From contig NZ_CP109078.1 of the NCBI RefSeq assembly GCF_035917455.1, positions 2,232,001 through 2,296,000 on the forward strand: DNA of 64,000 nt, read 5' to 3'. The stretch comes from Micromonospora sp. NBC_01796 (lineage in GTDB: Bacteria; Actinomycetota; Actinomycetes; Mycobacteriales; Micromonosporaceae). How positions within the stretch are numbered: position 1 is the first letter of the stretch; each line of letters opens with the position of its first letter. The notes under the pieces are model-generated. The model was not told the DNA's origin. It did no database searches and worked only from the letters and a program-made list of their open reading frames with translations. The position numbers were made by a program, and so were the translations under genes. Positions 8,525 to 17,328 of the stretch are shown here, piece by piece.

Positions 8525-9355
8525 CTAGGCCCCGGCGGGGATGTGGCTGGACCGGACCGGTGATCCGATCAGGGCCGCCGCCCGGGGGTGCCGGCGCGGC
8601 GCCGGCGGCATGCCGACCACGAACTCGGGGAACATGCCGTAGAACGTACGGGCGCTCTCGATCTCGAAGGTGTGCGCCTTCGACCAGCGGAACGAGTTGG
8701 TGGCACGGGCCCAGTGGTGGGTCCACCGGACGTCGCCGATGAGCGCCACCGGTTCCCCGTGCCGCCAGGCGCGCAGCCCGAGTTCGTGGTCCTCGTAGTA
8801 GAGGAAGAACCGCTCGTTCCAGCCACCGATGCGCATGAAGTCCGCCGTACGGGCGGCGACCGCCGCACCCATCACCCAGGCGACCCAGATCGCCTCGCCG
8901 GGGTCGGCGATCAGCCGGTACGAGGAGTGCATCCGCGACAGTGGCCAGATCTTCCGGTTGCCCAGCTTCGCCGTCGCGTACGGGAAACCGCGCCCGTTGG
9001 GTTGCAGGGTCCCCGCCGAGGAGAGGAGCTGCGGGGCGGCCAGGCCACCGTGCACCTCGAGATGGGCCCGCAGTACGTCGAGCCCGTCCGGGCCGACCTC
9101 CAGGTCGGGGTTGGCGAACAGGACGTACTCGGTGGTCACCTGACGTACGGCGACGTTGTTCGCCTTGGAGAAGCCGACGTTCTCCGGCAGCCGGATCACC
9201 CGGGCGCCCAGCTTCTCCGCGACCTCGACCGAGTCGTCGGACGAGTTGTTGTCCACCACGATCCACTCGTACGGCTTCGCGCCATCCCAGCACTGCCTCA
9301 GCGCGTCCGCCGAGTTGTAGGTGACGGTCACGACACTCCACAGGTGACTGGTCAT
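8525..9355 (-). CDS. GT2 family glycosyltransferase
   Basis: 276-residue cytoplasmic GT-A enzyme. It shows the nucleotide-binding start WSVVTVTYNSADALR, IVVDNNSSDDSVEVA, the NVGFSKANN block, DxD-like ANPDLEVGPDG, and the acceptor-site GGWNERFFLYYEDHELGLR with the catalytic ED. This is the rhamnosyltransferase-like subgroup often found in O-antigen, rhamnan and exopolysaccharide loci. The ATG at 9355 overlaps the upstream gene's stop (ATGA); a longer open frame continues upstream but is antisense-like noise inside that gene. It is the last glycosyltransferase of the 8.5-13.5 kb operon. Donor and acceptor sugars cannot be read from sequence. Confidence 0.92.
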   Translation of the reverse strand: MTSHLWSVVTVTYNSADALRQCWDGAKPYEWIVVDNNSSDDSVEVAEKLGARVIRLPENVGFSKANNVAVRQVTTEYVLFANPDLEVGPDGLDVLRAHLEVHGGLAAPQLLSSAGTLQPNGRGFPYATAKLGNRKIWPLSRMHSSYRLIADPGEAIWVAWVMGAAVAARTADFMRIGGWNERFFLYYEDHELGLRAWRHGEPVALIGDVRWTHHWARATNSFRWSKAHTFEIESARTFYGMFPEFVVGMPPAPRRHPRAAALIGSPVRSSHIPAGA

Positions 9356-10266
9356 CCTGCTCTCCGAACCCTCAGGTAACCCAACAGGGAGACGATCCCG
9401 AACCGTGCTCCGGTCCACTCTCGACGCGCTTTCGGCCCCTCCCGGAGGCCGCGCAGCACACCGCGCAGGAACGGCCGCAGCAGACCCTGCCGGATCCGTC
9501 GCAGGGCCAGGCCGCAGTGCGCCACCACGATCAGCGGGATCGCGAAGATCATCAGTGGCCGGGTGAAGGTCCTGGACGCCACCAGGACCCGATTGCGGGC
9601 GAGCAGGAAGGCCCGGAATCCGAGCAGCTTGTTGTCGCCCTCGACGCTGTGGCCGCCGGCGTGCGGCAGAATCAGGTCCATCTTCCGGGTACGCAGTCCG
9701 CTGGCGTACAGCCGGAACGCCAGGTCGGCGTCCTCGCCCCAGGCGAACAGGTGCTCGTAGAACCCGCCGAACCGGCGGAAGAGTTCGGTCGGGAAGACGG
9801 CGGCGCCACCGGAGGGTCCCAGTGGTCCGCGTGCCGCCCCGGCCGGTCGGTCGATGAACAGCGAGATCGGGTTCAGGTCGATCCCGACGTACTCGCCGCC
9901 GTGCATGGCGAGGCCGACCGCGACCGGTACGCCGGGATCCTCCTCGATGGCGGCGCAGATCCTGGCCAGCGCGTCCTCGGGGAGCCAGACGTCCGGGTTC
10001 AACAGCAGCACGTGCCCGTCCGGTACGGCCGCCACGGCCCGGTTGCACCCGGCCGCGAAGCCCGGATTCGACGAGTCGGGCAGGTACGTGTACCGGTCCT
10101 CGTCGAGACAGCCGGCGATCACCTTCTCGCACCCGTCCTCGGGCCAGTTGTCGGCGAAGATGAAGTTCACCGGGAGCCCGGCGGCACTGCTCACCCAGGT
10201 CGGGAGCGTGTCGGCGAGCATGTCCGCGGAGCGGTAGAGCACCGTGACGACGGTCAGCGCTGGCAC
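9352..10266 (-). CDS. GT2 family glycosyltransferase
   Basis: 304-residue GT-A enzyme. Visible motifs are LTVVTVLYRSADML, SNPGFAAGCNRAVA, LLLNPDVWLPEDAL, GPSGGAAVFPTELF and FGGFYEHLFAWGEDADLAFRL (catalytic ED). A weakly hydrophobic stretch near residue 225 (LMIFAIPLIVVAHCGLAL) may make it membrane-associated. The start is GTG 10266 with no clear ribosome site, but a 31-codon frame runs from the preceding gene's stop across this start and may couple them. The stop overlaps the next gene's ATG. Confidence 0.9.
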   Translation of the reverse strand: MPALTVVTVLYRSADMLADTLPTWVSSAAGLPVNFIFADNWPEDGCEKVIAGCLDEDRYTYLPDSSNPGFAAGCNRAVAAVPDGHVLLLNPDVWLPEDALARICAAIEEDPGVPVAVGLAMHGGEYVGIDLNPISLFIDRPAGAARGPLGPSGGAAVFPTELFRRFGGFYEHLFAWGEDADLAFRLYASGLRTRKMDLILPHAGGHSVEGDNKLLGFRAFLLARNRVLVASRTFTRPLMIFAIPLIVVAHCGLALRRIRQGLLRPFLRGVLRGLREGPKARREWTGARFGIVSLLGYLRVRRAG

Positions 10267-10349
10267 GCGGGCATCACCAATCTCGTCCGGTCCGCCGGCT
10301 GGTGCGGCGGTTCGCTCATCGGGTCGGTCGCCCCGGTGTCGGTGGCCAT
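10254..10349 (-). CDS. Possible 31-residue bridging ORF
   Basis: An ATG at 10349 overlaps the GT4 stop (TGATG) and the frame runs 31 codons to a TGA at 10254, just inside the next glycosyltransferase. Almost all third positions are G or C, like the neighbouring genes. The product (MATDTGATDPMSEPPHQPAD...) is polar and disordered. It may be a real small protein or only a device to couple translation of GT4 to the next gene; it could also be chance. Confidence 0.3.
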   Translation of the reverse strand: MATDTGATDPMSEPPHQPADRTRLVMPACQR

Positions 10350-11428
10350 CAGAGCAGCGACCGGTAGAGGTCCTGCCACCGCTGGACGCATCGTTCGAAG
10401 GCGTACTCCTCCGCGTACCATTTCGCGACCGCCTCTCTGCGCTCCGGTGGTGTTCCCGCGGTCGCCTCGCGGATGGACCCGGCGATGGCGGCGGGGGTGA
10501 GATCGGCGCGGAAGGCGAGCGTTCCGGTGGCGTGGCGGGTGACCTCGGCCAGGCCGCCGGCCCCGGAGTGGACCACCGGTACGCCCAGCGACAGCGCCTC
10601 GAGTGCGCTGAGGCCGAACGACTCGACCCGGGACGGGACCACGAGGCAGTCGATTCCGCGCAGGAAGTCGGCGGCGTTGACCCGGCCGACCAGTTCGAGG
10701 TTCGGCTGCCCGGCGACCGGCACCGAACCGGCGCCCGCCACCTTGAAGTCGGCCTCCGGCAGGTGGGACGCGACCTCGGACAGCAGGTCGACGCCCTTCT
10801 CCAACTCCAGCCGACCCATGAAGCCGACCACCGGCCGCCGGCCGACCACCGGCTCGGCAGCGGGCGTCGGCGCGGGCCAGGTGACCGGCAGCGGGTTCGG
10901 GATCAGGTGGATGTTCTTGCTGACGTGGCCACGGTTGCGCAGCTCGTCGGCCTCGAACTCGGAGACCGCCACGGTGGCGTGCGGGCGCAGCCGGCGCATC
11001 GCCAGGTCGAGGGTGATGTTCGACTGGATCGCGGCCTTCTGCTTCAACGACGACGCGGCGTCACGGTACTGCCACAGGCTGTTGTGCAGGGTGACGACCA
11101 GCGGCGTACGGCGTTCGGTGCTCAACGCGGCCCGCGCGTGCATCGCGGCGGAGAGCAGGTGCGCGCAGACCACGTCCGGCTTCACCTCGTGGACGAGGCG
11201 CCGCAGTTCGCGTACGTAGTTCAGGTCGATCCGGCTGGTGGCGCTCAGCTCGACCCACGGGACTCCGGCGGCGCGCAGTTCGCTGCCCACCTCGTCGTCG
11301 GAGGTGGCGGCGACCACCTCGACACCGCTGCGGGCGTGCGCCGGAATGATCTCCGTCAGGATCCGTTCCGCGCCACCGAGCTGCCGGCGGCCCGAGCCGC
11401 CGGTGGTGCACACGAACAGCACCTTCAT
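10349..11428 (-). CDS. GT4 family glycosyltransferase
   Basis: 359-residue GT-B enzyme. The N-terminal Rossmann domain begins KVLFVCTTGGSG...GGAERIL and includes VCAHLLSAAMHAR. The C-terminal domain has VVGFMGRLELEKGVDLL and the donor-binding EX7E region around SRVESFGLSALEALSLGVPVV. It is cytoplasmic with no membrane helix. ATG 11428 overlaps the upstream stop (ATGA). It sits in the flippase-linked polymer operon, where it would transfer an activated sugar to a lipid-linked intermediate; substrates unknown. Confidence 0.93.
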   Translation of the reverse strand: MKVLFVCTTGGSGRRQLGGAERILTEIIPAHARSGVEVVAATSDDEVGSELRAAGVPWVELSATSRIDLNYVRELRRLVHEVKPDVVCAHLLSAAMHARAALSTERRTPLVVTLHNSLWQYRDAASSLKQKAAIQSNITLDLAMRRLRPHATVAVSEFEADELRNRGHVSKNIHLIPNPLPVTWPAPTPAAEPVVGRRPVVGFMGRLELEKGVDLLSEVASHLPEADFKVAGAGSVPVAGQPNLELVGRVNAADFLRGIDCLVVPSRVESFGLSALEALSLGVPVVHSGAGGLAEVTRHATGTLAFRADLTPAAIAGSIREATAGTPPERREAVAKWYAEEYAFERCVQRWQDLYRSLL

Positions 11429-12282
11429 CGGGCGCGCAGTCCTTCGACCGCACCCCGGGCGATTGCCCGACGGACCGCGTTGCGCCCGACCGCCGCCCGG
11501 ATCACCGTGCCCCAGACGTAGGCGGTGCAGGCCACCCGGCCGCCCATGTGCCGGCTGGCGCGGATGAACTCCTTCGTCCGGCGCTGCGAGATCTCCTCCT
11601 CGGACCAGCGCCGCTTCGCGGTCGCGTCGTCCTCGTGCATGATCACCGCGTCGGGCAGGTACGCGAGACGCATCCCGTGCTGGCGTACGGCCCAGCACAG
11701 GCGCATGTCCTCGGAGTAGAAGAACGAGGTCTCGTCGACACCACCGATCGCGTCGAACGCGCTGCGTCGCATGGCGACGAACGGCCCGGTCAGCCAGTCC
11801 GCCTTCTCCGGCGGCGCGACGAGCCGCAGGCTCGGCATCACGAGACTCAGCCCGGTGGCGTGGGCGAGCCCGACCTTCAGGCTCAGGAACCGCCCGCCCT
11901 CGGTCTGCTGCACACCCGTCGGCGTGACCACGCCGGGGAACGCCGCACCCACCTCGGGATCCTCCAGAGCGGTCAGCAGCCGGGCCACGGCGTCCTCGTG
12001 CACCAGGATGTCGTTGTTCGACAGGATGACGTTCGACCGGGTGGTGTGCCGGACGCCGAGGTTCATGCCCCGGGCGTAACCGAGGTTCGAACCGGACTGG
12101 ACGTACGTGACGCCCTGTTCGGCACAGAACTCGCTCAGCGCCCGTTGGATGTCCTCGGAACTCCCGTTGTCGACCACGACGATCTCGGCCTCGACCGGCA
12201 GGGACAGGACACACGCACGGGTCCGTTCGAAGTCCTCCCAGGCGAGGACCACAATCGAGACATCCAACTCAAACCGTCCCAT
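11425..12282 (-). CDS. GT2 family glycosyltransferase
   Basis: 285-residue GT-A enzyme. Motifs in order are DVSIVVLAWEDFERTRA, IVVVDNGSSEDIQ, SNLGYARGMNLG, LSNNDILVHEDAV, and FDAIGGVDETSFFYSEDMRLCW, with the catalytic ED in SEDMRL. It overlaps the flippase gene's end by 14 nt and its own stop overlaps the GT4 start, so the operon is tightly packed. It belongs to the same broad subgroup as the other two GT2 genes of this locus. Confidence 0.92.
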   Translation of the reverse strand: MGRFELDVSIVVLAWEDFERTRACVLSLPVEAEIVVVDNGSSEDIQRALSEFCAEQGVTYVQSGSNLGYARGMNLGVRHTTRSNVILSNNDILVHEDAVARLLTALEDPEVGAAFPGVVTPTGVQQTEGGRFLSLKVGLAHATGLSLVMPSLRLVAPPEKADWLTGPFVAMRRSAFDAIGGVDETSFFYSEDMRLCWAVRQHGMRLAYLPDAVIMHEDDATAKRRWSEEEISQRRTKEFIRASRHMGGRVACTAYVWGTVIRAAVGRNAVRRAIARGAVEGLRAR

Positions 12283-13537
12283 TACTCGGGGGCTGCGACT
12301 TACGCAGGCTCGCTCGCGAGGCGAAGGCGTGTACGGCGTAGGCGAACGACGAGGCGAGCGCCGCCCCGATCAGCCCGGCCCACGGGATGATCCCGAAGTA
12401 CGCGGGGATCGCCGCGGCGAACGTGATGAGGGCGACCACGGTCGTCGCGTGTTCGCCCCGTTTCTTCAGCAGCATGGCGCTCCAGGTCTTGCCGGCCGAG
12501 GTGGCCAGCGAACCCGGCAGCAGGCAGAGCCCGAGAATCCAGGCGTGCCGGTACTCCGTATTCAGGAAGCCCAGTACGGCGAGCCCGACGACGGCCAGCA
12601 GGGCGATCGGCAGCGCCGCCTTGACCACCGCCCCGGTCCGGTCCGGTCCGTTCTCGGCGTCCCGGTCGGCGAGGATCTGCTGGGCTCGTACCACGGCACC
12701 GGCCTGCGCGAACTCCAACGCGGCCACCGCCAGGGCGTAGACACCGAGGGGTCCGGCTCCGACGAACCTGGCCACCAGGATCTGGTTGAACCGGAGCGTC
12801 AGCATCTGTGCGAAGACCCCTACGTGAAGCTTGCCCACCGCGACCAGATCGGCGCGGTAGTCCGCGCCGGTGGCAGTTGCCGCCGGCATCGGTCCGGCCC
12901 GCAACACCAGGCGCAGTACAACACCGCATACCGCGAGGGCGCCGAGCCACTGAACCGCGAGCCAGACCATACTCCACAGGCCACCGTCGACCTGTCCGCG
13001 GGCGTAGAGGATCGCGTACCCGCCGACCAGGATCGCGCCGCTGATCGCGCGCATCGAATAGACCAGCCAGAAGTGTTTCCGGCGCAGCGCGAACGACGAG
13101 ACGGTGTTGAAAATCGTCAGACCGAAGGCGGCGCCGACGCCGACCACGTAGCTGCCGATGCCGGCGACCGCGGTGAGTATCGCGGCGGCCACGCCGGACA
13201 GCAGGACCGACGCGACGAGGATCGCCAGCACCCAGTTGCGGCCACGGGAGAAGACCCAGCCACCCGGACGGGACAGCATGAAGGTGTCCAGGGACAAGCC
13301 GCCGATGGCGGCGCCGAGGGTGGCGCTGACCATGTTGGCGGCGAGTTCACCCCGCTCCGCCGCAGGCAGGGTGACCGACACCACCGCCGCGAGCCCGGTG
13401 AGGCCGAGGGCGGCGATGTAGAGGCGTTCGGGGGAGAGCAGCCGCAGCGGCCGTCGGGATTTCGGCGTGGACCCGTCCGGTTCGCCGTCCTGGGCCGTGG
13501 TGGCGCGGCGCCTTTTGAGCAGGGTAACGCCCCCCAC
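12269..13537 (-). CDS. Polysaccharide flippase (MOP superfamily, Wzx-like)
   Basis: 422 residues with about 12 predicted membrane helices, for example LYIAALGLTGLAAVVSVTL, NWVLAILVASVLLSGVAAAI and WAGLIGAALASSFAYAVHAF. A basic cytoplasmic N-terminus precedes them. The size and the conserved FNQILVARFVGAGPLGVYALA block fit the MOP family that flips lipid-linked oligosaccharides across the membrane. I chose GTG 13537 because GGGGAGGA precedes it; a TTG at 13648 is in frame but would add a basic, unconvincing extension. It heads the operon that continues with GT2, GT4, GT2 and GT2. Confidence 0.88.
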   Translation of the reverse strand: MGGVTLLKRRRATTAQDGEPDGSTPKSRRPLRLLSPERLYIAALGLTGLAAVVSVTLPAAERGELAANMVSATLGAAIGGLSLDTFMLSRPGGWVFSRGRNWVLAILVASVLLSGVAAAILTAVAGIGSYVVGVGAAFGLTIFNTVSSFALRRKHFWLVYSMRAISGAILVGGYAILYARGQVDGGLWSMVWLAVQWLGALAVCGVVLRLVLRAGPMPAATATGADYRADLVAVGKLHVGVFAQMLTLRFNQILVARFVGAGPLGVYALAVAALEFAQAGAVVRAQQILADRDAENGPDRTGAVVKAALPIALLAVVGLAVLGFLNTEYRHAWILGLCLLPGSLATSAGKTWSAMLLKKRGEHATTVVALITFAAAIPAYFGIIPWAGLIGAALASSFAYAVHAFASRASLRKSQPPSNGTV

Positions 13538-13815
13538 CGGGTCCTCCCCTACCAGAAGCGCGACGTAACTGTGTTTGAAGCTTGGTGTACGACGCAGTTG
13601 TGTCGTATGTCGCTCGCACTTTCTACCCGACCGCGCGAAGCCCTGCAACCGGCCCCCGAGTAAGTTCCCTCGATCACCGGGACCGTCGCGTTGCCCGCCG
13701 GCCGGAACTGTCGAAATGATGCCGTGACCCGGACAACCACCGTACGGGTTGCCCGGGTCACGTACCGCACATGGGCGCTTTTCGCGGGCTCGCGAACCAC
13801 CCGTCGAAGTGGCGC

Positions 13816-14898
13816 CTATTTCTTGACGCCGGCCGCCAGGATCTCGGGAACGGAGTCACGGCGCATCGCGTCGTAGAGAAGCTTTGCCTGCGCCGTATTC
13901 GCCACCACGACACTCTCGGTGCCCCGCGTACCGGTGCCCTCGGTGGGGCTCGTCATGAACGTCAGGTTGCTGCTGCGCAGGTGCCGCAGGCTCATCGCCA
14001 TGTCGGTGAGGGAGAGGGTGTCGTCCACCTTCACGGTGTCCGAGGACGCCTTGACGAAGGAGTTGAGCTTCGCCGGGTTGGTGAGCAGACCTCCGGAGGC
14101 GGCCTTGTCCAGGATGCCCTTGATGACGTCCTGCTGGTGCCGGATCCGGGCCAGGTCACCGTCGGCGAAGGCGTGCCGCTCACGGGCGTAGTCCAGGGCC
14201 GCCGCACCGTCCAGGGTCTGCGGACCCTTGGTGAAGGTCCGCCTTCCGCTCGGGCTCAGCGAATAGGCCGTGGTGAAGCTCTTCTCCACGTCGACCCTGA
14301 CCCCGTCGAGCGCGTCGACAATGTCCTTGAAGCCGGCGAAGTCGATGACCGCGACATGGTCGACGCGTACGCCGGTGAACGACTCGACCGTCTGCACCAT
14401 CAGCGGAATGCCGCCCCAGGCGAAGGAGGCATTGATCTTCGCCTCCTTGTTGCCACGACGGCCATCCTTTGACGCCGGCACGTGCACCCAGGTGTCACGG
14501 GGGATCGAGACCAACTGCGCACTCGATTTGTCCGCCGTCAGGTGGGCGAGAATGATCGTGTCGGTCCGTGATCCGGATTCGCTGCTGGGGTCACGGGTGT
14601 CGCTGCCCAGCAGGAGGATGTTCATCGCACCGTCGGCCACCTTCTCCGGCCGCGACTCCTCGGGCACCTCGTTGAACGCGTCGACCCGGGCGATGCCCGA
14701 CTCCAGCGAGCGGAGGTAGAGACCTGCGGCCATCGCGCCGCCGCCGCCGAGCAGTGCGAACACCAGCGCGGTGATGAGGATGATCCGCTTCGTCCGCCGG
14801 TGCTTCGAGGGGGCCTTTTTGGTCTTCGCCCCTCCCCCTCCGGACATGTCGATAACCTGTGTCGAGTCGCGCTCCGCAAGCGGCGTACGGCGTGGCAT
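13816..14898 (-). CDS. LytR-CpsA-Psr (LCP) family glycopolymer transferase
   Basis: 360 residues. There is a basic cytoplasmic N-terminus, one membrane helix (about 39-60, IILITALVFALLGGGGAM) and an extracellular LCP domain. Signature segments are NILLLGSDTRD, SRTDTIILAHL, VSIPRDTWVHVP, KINASFAWGG, VDHVAVIDFAGFKDIVDALDGV and LDYARERHAFADGDLARIRHQQ, which hold the conserved Asp/Arg residues that bind polyprenyl pyrophosphate. LCP proteins attach glycopolymers to peptidoglycan, which fits the flippase and glycosyltransferases just downstream. A GTG at 14961 is an alternative start; ATG 14898 gives a normal-length tail. Confidence 0.92.
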   Translation of the reverse strand: MPRRTPLAERDSTQVIDMSGGGGAKTKKAPSKHRRTKRIILITALVFALLGGGGAMAAGLYLRSLESGIARVDAFNEVPEESRPEKVADGAMNILLLGSDTRDPSSESGSRTDTIILAHLTADKSSAQLVSIPRDTWVHVPASKDGRRGNKEAKINASFAWGGIPLMVQTVESFTGVRVDHVAVIDFAGFKDIVDALDGVRVDVEKSFTTAYSLSPSGRRTFTKGPQTLDGAAALDYARERHAFADGDLARIRHQQDVIKGILDKAASGGLLTNPAKLNSFVKASSDTVKVDDTLSLTDMAMSLRHLRSSNLTFMTSPTEGTGTRGTESVVVANTAQAKLLYDAMRRDSVPEILAAGVKK

Positions 14899-15243
14899 GG
14901 CCCCGATGCTACTGACTCCGTGCGCAGGACGCGTACCCTCGGTCGGCCCATAGTGGCCCACTGCCGGTTACCCGACTTTCGGTTCACGCAATGCCACCCT
15001 GGCAACACTGTCCGAACGCGGATCGGAGCATACGGATCCGCGTGCCACGAAACGGAAACGTGGCCGTCACAACCTCGACGAGGTGTCTTTCAACCGCCAG
15101 GTGGGGAACGGCCGCGGGCCGGCTGCCATCCCCCACCTGGTCGGCGTACGAACAACAATTCACCCATCGACGGGTGACGTGACGTACCCGTTGTGCGACC
15201 GTACGCAGCGCTGCCGTCGCGGATGGTCACAAACCGTACGGTC
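14899..15243. other. Gene-free stretch between LCP and methyltransferase genes
   Basis: 345 nt. It holds the upstream region of the LCP gene and the end of the methyltransferase transcript. Two inverted repeats are visible: an 8-bp pair (15017-15024 with 15035-15042) and the stronger terminator hairpin at 15097-15140. I see no protein-coding signal. Confidence 0.6.
15097..15140 (-). terminator. Probable terminator of the DUF371-methyltransferase operon
   Basis: Ten-bp perfect stem CCAGGTGGGG / CCCCACCTGG (15097-15106 with 15131-15140) enclosing a GC-rich inner repeat, about 100 nt past the methyltransferase stop. There is no T tract. Confidence 0.5.
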
Positions 15244-15903
15244 TCAACCTGTTGTGATGGCGGTGGCCCGTACGTGGATGACCACCTCGGGGTTGCCGGA
15301 GCCGAGCCGCCGGGCCCAGGAGGAACTCATCCGGTCCATCTCGGCCCCACTGATCACCTCTGCCCCGGTGACCTGCCAACCACACTCGGCGAGCGGACCG
15401 GCGAGGACGGTGTCGACGTACTCGGGGGTGAGTTCGGGCAGCTCACGGATTTCCAGCGGCACCGGGTCCCGCCATATGCTGGTGCCGACGGTGATGTCGA
15501 GACCCGCACCGGTACGGGCCACCGCCCGCAGCCCCGCGCACACGTCCCCGTCGCCCTGCACGACGCCGCGCAGCAGCTTGCCCCAGGGCATCAGCACCGA
15601 CACCTCGTCGGCGATCCCGTGCAGCTCGGCGGGCACGGTCTCGATCGCGGAGTTGACCAGGAGCAGGTTCGGGGCACCGCCCTTGGCCGGCTTGCGGCTG
15701 GCCCGAACGCTCGTCGGCGACATCCGCTGCCAGGCCGGGTCGATCCCGACCACCAGCCACTCCGGCTGCGCCTTGGCGAGCCGGTACGCGGTGCGCGCGT
15801 CTCCCGTACCGACGTCGACGATCACCCGGGCGGCCCGGGACCGGAGGGTGTCGAGAACCTCGCCGTCGGGCGTGACCAGGCGCTTGCCCTGTACGACCTG
15901 CAT
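15244..15903 (-). CDS. KamB/NpmA-type 16S rRNA (adenine-1408-N1) methyltransferase
   Basis: 219 residues, the family's usual length. It follows the KamB/NpmA pattern I recall: an N-terminal VVQGKR hairpin, SAM-binding VIVDVGTGDARTAYRLAK, IDPAWQRM, RKPAKGGAPNLL, the PWG loop in VLMPWGKLLRGV, and SSWARRLG near the C-terminus. The two tryptophans that position A1408 in NpmA (in PWG and in xxWAxRL) are both present. Methylating A1408 in the ribosomal decoding site blocks many aminoglycosides, such as kanamycin and apramycin. The gene is 12 nt downstream of a DUF371 gene and is not next to any recognisable aminoglycoside pathway. It may be a self-protection relic, intrinsic resistance or a housekeeping paralogue. 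Confidence 0.85.
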   Translation of the reverse strand: MQVVQGKRLVTPDGEVLDTLRSRAARVIVDVGTGDARTAYRLAKAQPEWLVVGIDPAWQRMSPTSVRASRKPAKGGAPNLLLVNSAIETVPAELHGIADEVSVLMPWGKLLRGVVQGDGDVCAGLRAVARTGAGLDITVGTSIWRDPVPLEIRELPELTPEYVDTVLAGPLAECGWQVTGAEVISGAEMDRMSSSWARRLGSGNPEVVIHVRATAITTG

Positions 15904-15915
15904 CCGGCGATTCTG

Positions 15916-17088
15916 TCAGGTGCGTACGCCAGGTTCCGCCGGACCGCCCGCAGACCGGTCCGGGCCCAGCGCGTCGTACACCCGACGGCGGTTGAGCCCG
16001 AACGGGGCCAGCGCCTCACTCAGCGTCCTCGGCGAGACCCCTGCGGAGGCGAGCGCCCGGACCAGGGCGTCCAGGTCGACCGGCTCGTCGGTGGCCGGCG
16101 AGGACGCCAGCACGATGGTGACCTCCGGGACACCGACCCGGCGTACGGCGGCTCCGGCGCGCTCGGCGGTGGTCCACCGCATAGCGGTCCCCACGTCCGG
16201 CCGCCCGTCCGGTACGGCGACCCGCCGCGCGGGCGTCGCCGCGACCACGTGTTCGAGCACCGCGTCGACCTCGTCGGCCGGCACCACCAGCACGGTCGGC
16301 GCCAGGGCGGAACGCAGCGAGACCTCGACCTCGGGCCGGCGTACCGCCCGCCGGTCCACCCGTCCCAGCAGGAGCGCCGGAGTCGGCGACAGGCCGGCGG
16401 CGAACAGCACCTCGGTCGGACCGCCCGCCCCGCCGAGCAGGGCGAACCGGGCGCCCGCCCCGGCGGCGGCGGAGAGCCAGGCGAGCGCCGTGCCCGACGG
16501 TCCCTCCCCCGCCGGGGGCAACGTCACGGCGACGATCCCGGCCCGGTCGAGAACCGCCCCGGCGGCCACCGGCTCGCGGGACCCGACCAGGTCGACCGTC
16601 TCGTCCGCGTGCCGCCAGAGCAGGTCGAGCCGGCCCACGGGTACGGACTGTCCCGCCTGCCGGAGCAGGATCAGCGGTGTGGGCGGGGTCACCTCGACCA
16701 GGGTCAGGGTCACCGCCGTCGCCGGGTCGGTCAGCGCCGCGGCCAGGTCCCGATCGAGGTCCTCGGCGGTCAGCGTGGCCGCCACGGCCAGGGTGCCGGA
16801 GTCGGTGTGGTGGCTGCGACGCAGCACCAGCCCGTCGCGTACGGCATGGTCGGGGTTGATCGTCGCCTCGCCGGTCGCCTCGTGCCCGGCGGCCTCGACG
16901 GTGAACCGCACCCGGCCCCGCAGCAGGCCGAGTTCGGTCGGATCCAGCTCGGCGGCGACCCCGACGACGCAGGTGGCCCGTTCGGTCACCTCGTTGTCGT
17001 GGGTGAACTCCAACGTCTTGGCGTGGGTGGCCCGGATCCGGGGATGCCCGTGGCCTCGTACCAGCGCACGGCGCCTCGTCCTGGCCAC
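15916..17088 (-). CDS. DUF371 protein with a long C-terminal region
   Basis: 390 residues. The first about 140 resemble DUF371, a small domain best known from archaea: RGHGHPRIRATHAKTLEFTHD, VTERATCVVGVAAELD and the beta-rich stretch after it. The remaining about 250 residues are Ala/Val-rich. They include an alpha/beta portion (GRLDLLWRH, GIVAVTLPPAGEG, ARFALLGGAGGPTEVLFAAG) and end in a helical segment, SPRTLSEALAPFGLNRRRVYD, resembling the tails of RsmI-like tetrapyrrole-methylase proteins; that likeness is weak. GTG 17088 follows GAGGAGGAG. The KamB-like gene follows after 12 nt, which suggests an rRNA- or translation-related role. Function unknown. Confidence 0.7.
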   Translation of the reverse strand: MARTRRRALVRGHGHPRIRATHAKTLEFTHDNEVTERATCVVGVAAELDPTELGLLRGRVRFTVEAAGHEATGEATINPDHAVRDGLVLRRSHHTDSGTLAVAATLTAEDLDRDLAAALTDPATAVTLTLVEVTPPTPLILLRQAGQSVPVGRLDLLWRHADETVDLVGSREPVAAGAVLDRAGIVAVTLPPAGEGPSGTALAWLSAAAGAGARFALLGGAGGPTEVLFAAGLSPTPALLLGRVDRRAVRRPEVEVSLRSALAPTVLVVPADEVDAVLEHVVAATPARRVAVPDGRPDVGTAMRWTTAERAGAAVRRVGVPEVTIVLASSPATDEPVDLDALVRALASAGVSPRTLSEALAPFGLNRRRVYDALGPDRSAGGPAEPGVRT

Positions 17089-17328
17089 CAGTCAGCTCCT
17101 CCTCGATCGCCGCCCCGGCACGGGCGAGCCAACGCCAAACGATATCCCGTACGGATCCACGACCTGCGGCGTTACCGAGGGCGCCGATATCCGACTCGGA
17201 TGAACGCTGACGAAATGTGAACGACGTGCCATATTCGGCAGACCGCAGGCCGGCGGTCGATGGATCGCGGGCCGGGTTAACCACACCGCAAACCCAGCCG
17301 TACAGCCCCTCGCAGAAAATCGACGGAC

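Noticed and set aside
15083-17220. Two very long plus-strand open frames over the methyltransferase and DUF371 genes
   Set aside because: They are Arg/Ser- or Arg/Gly/Pro-rich reading-frame shadows of minus-strand genes with real motifs and ribosome sites.
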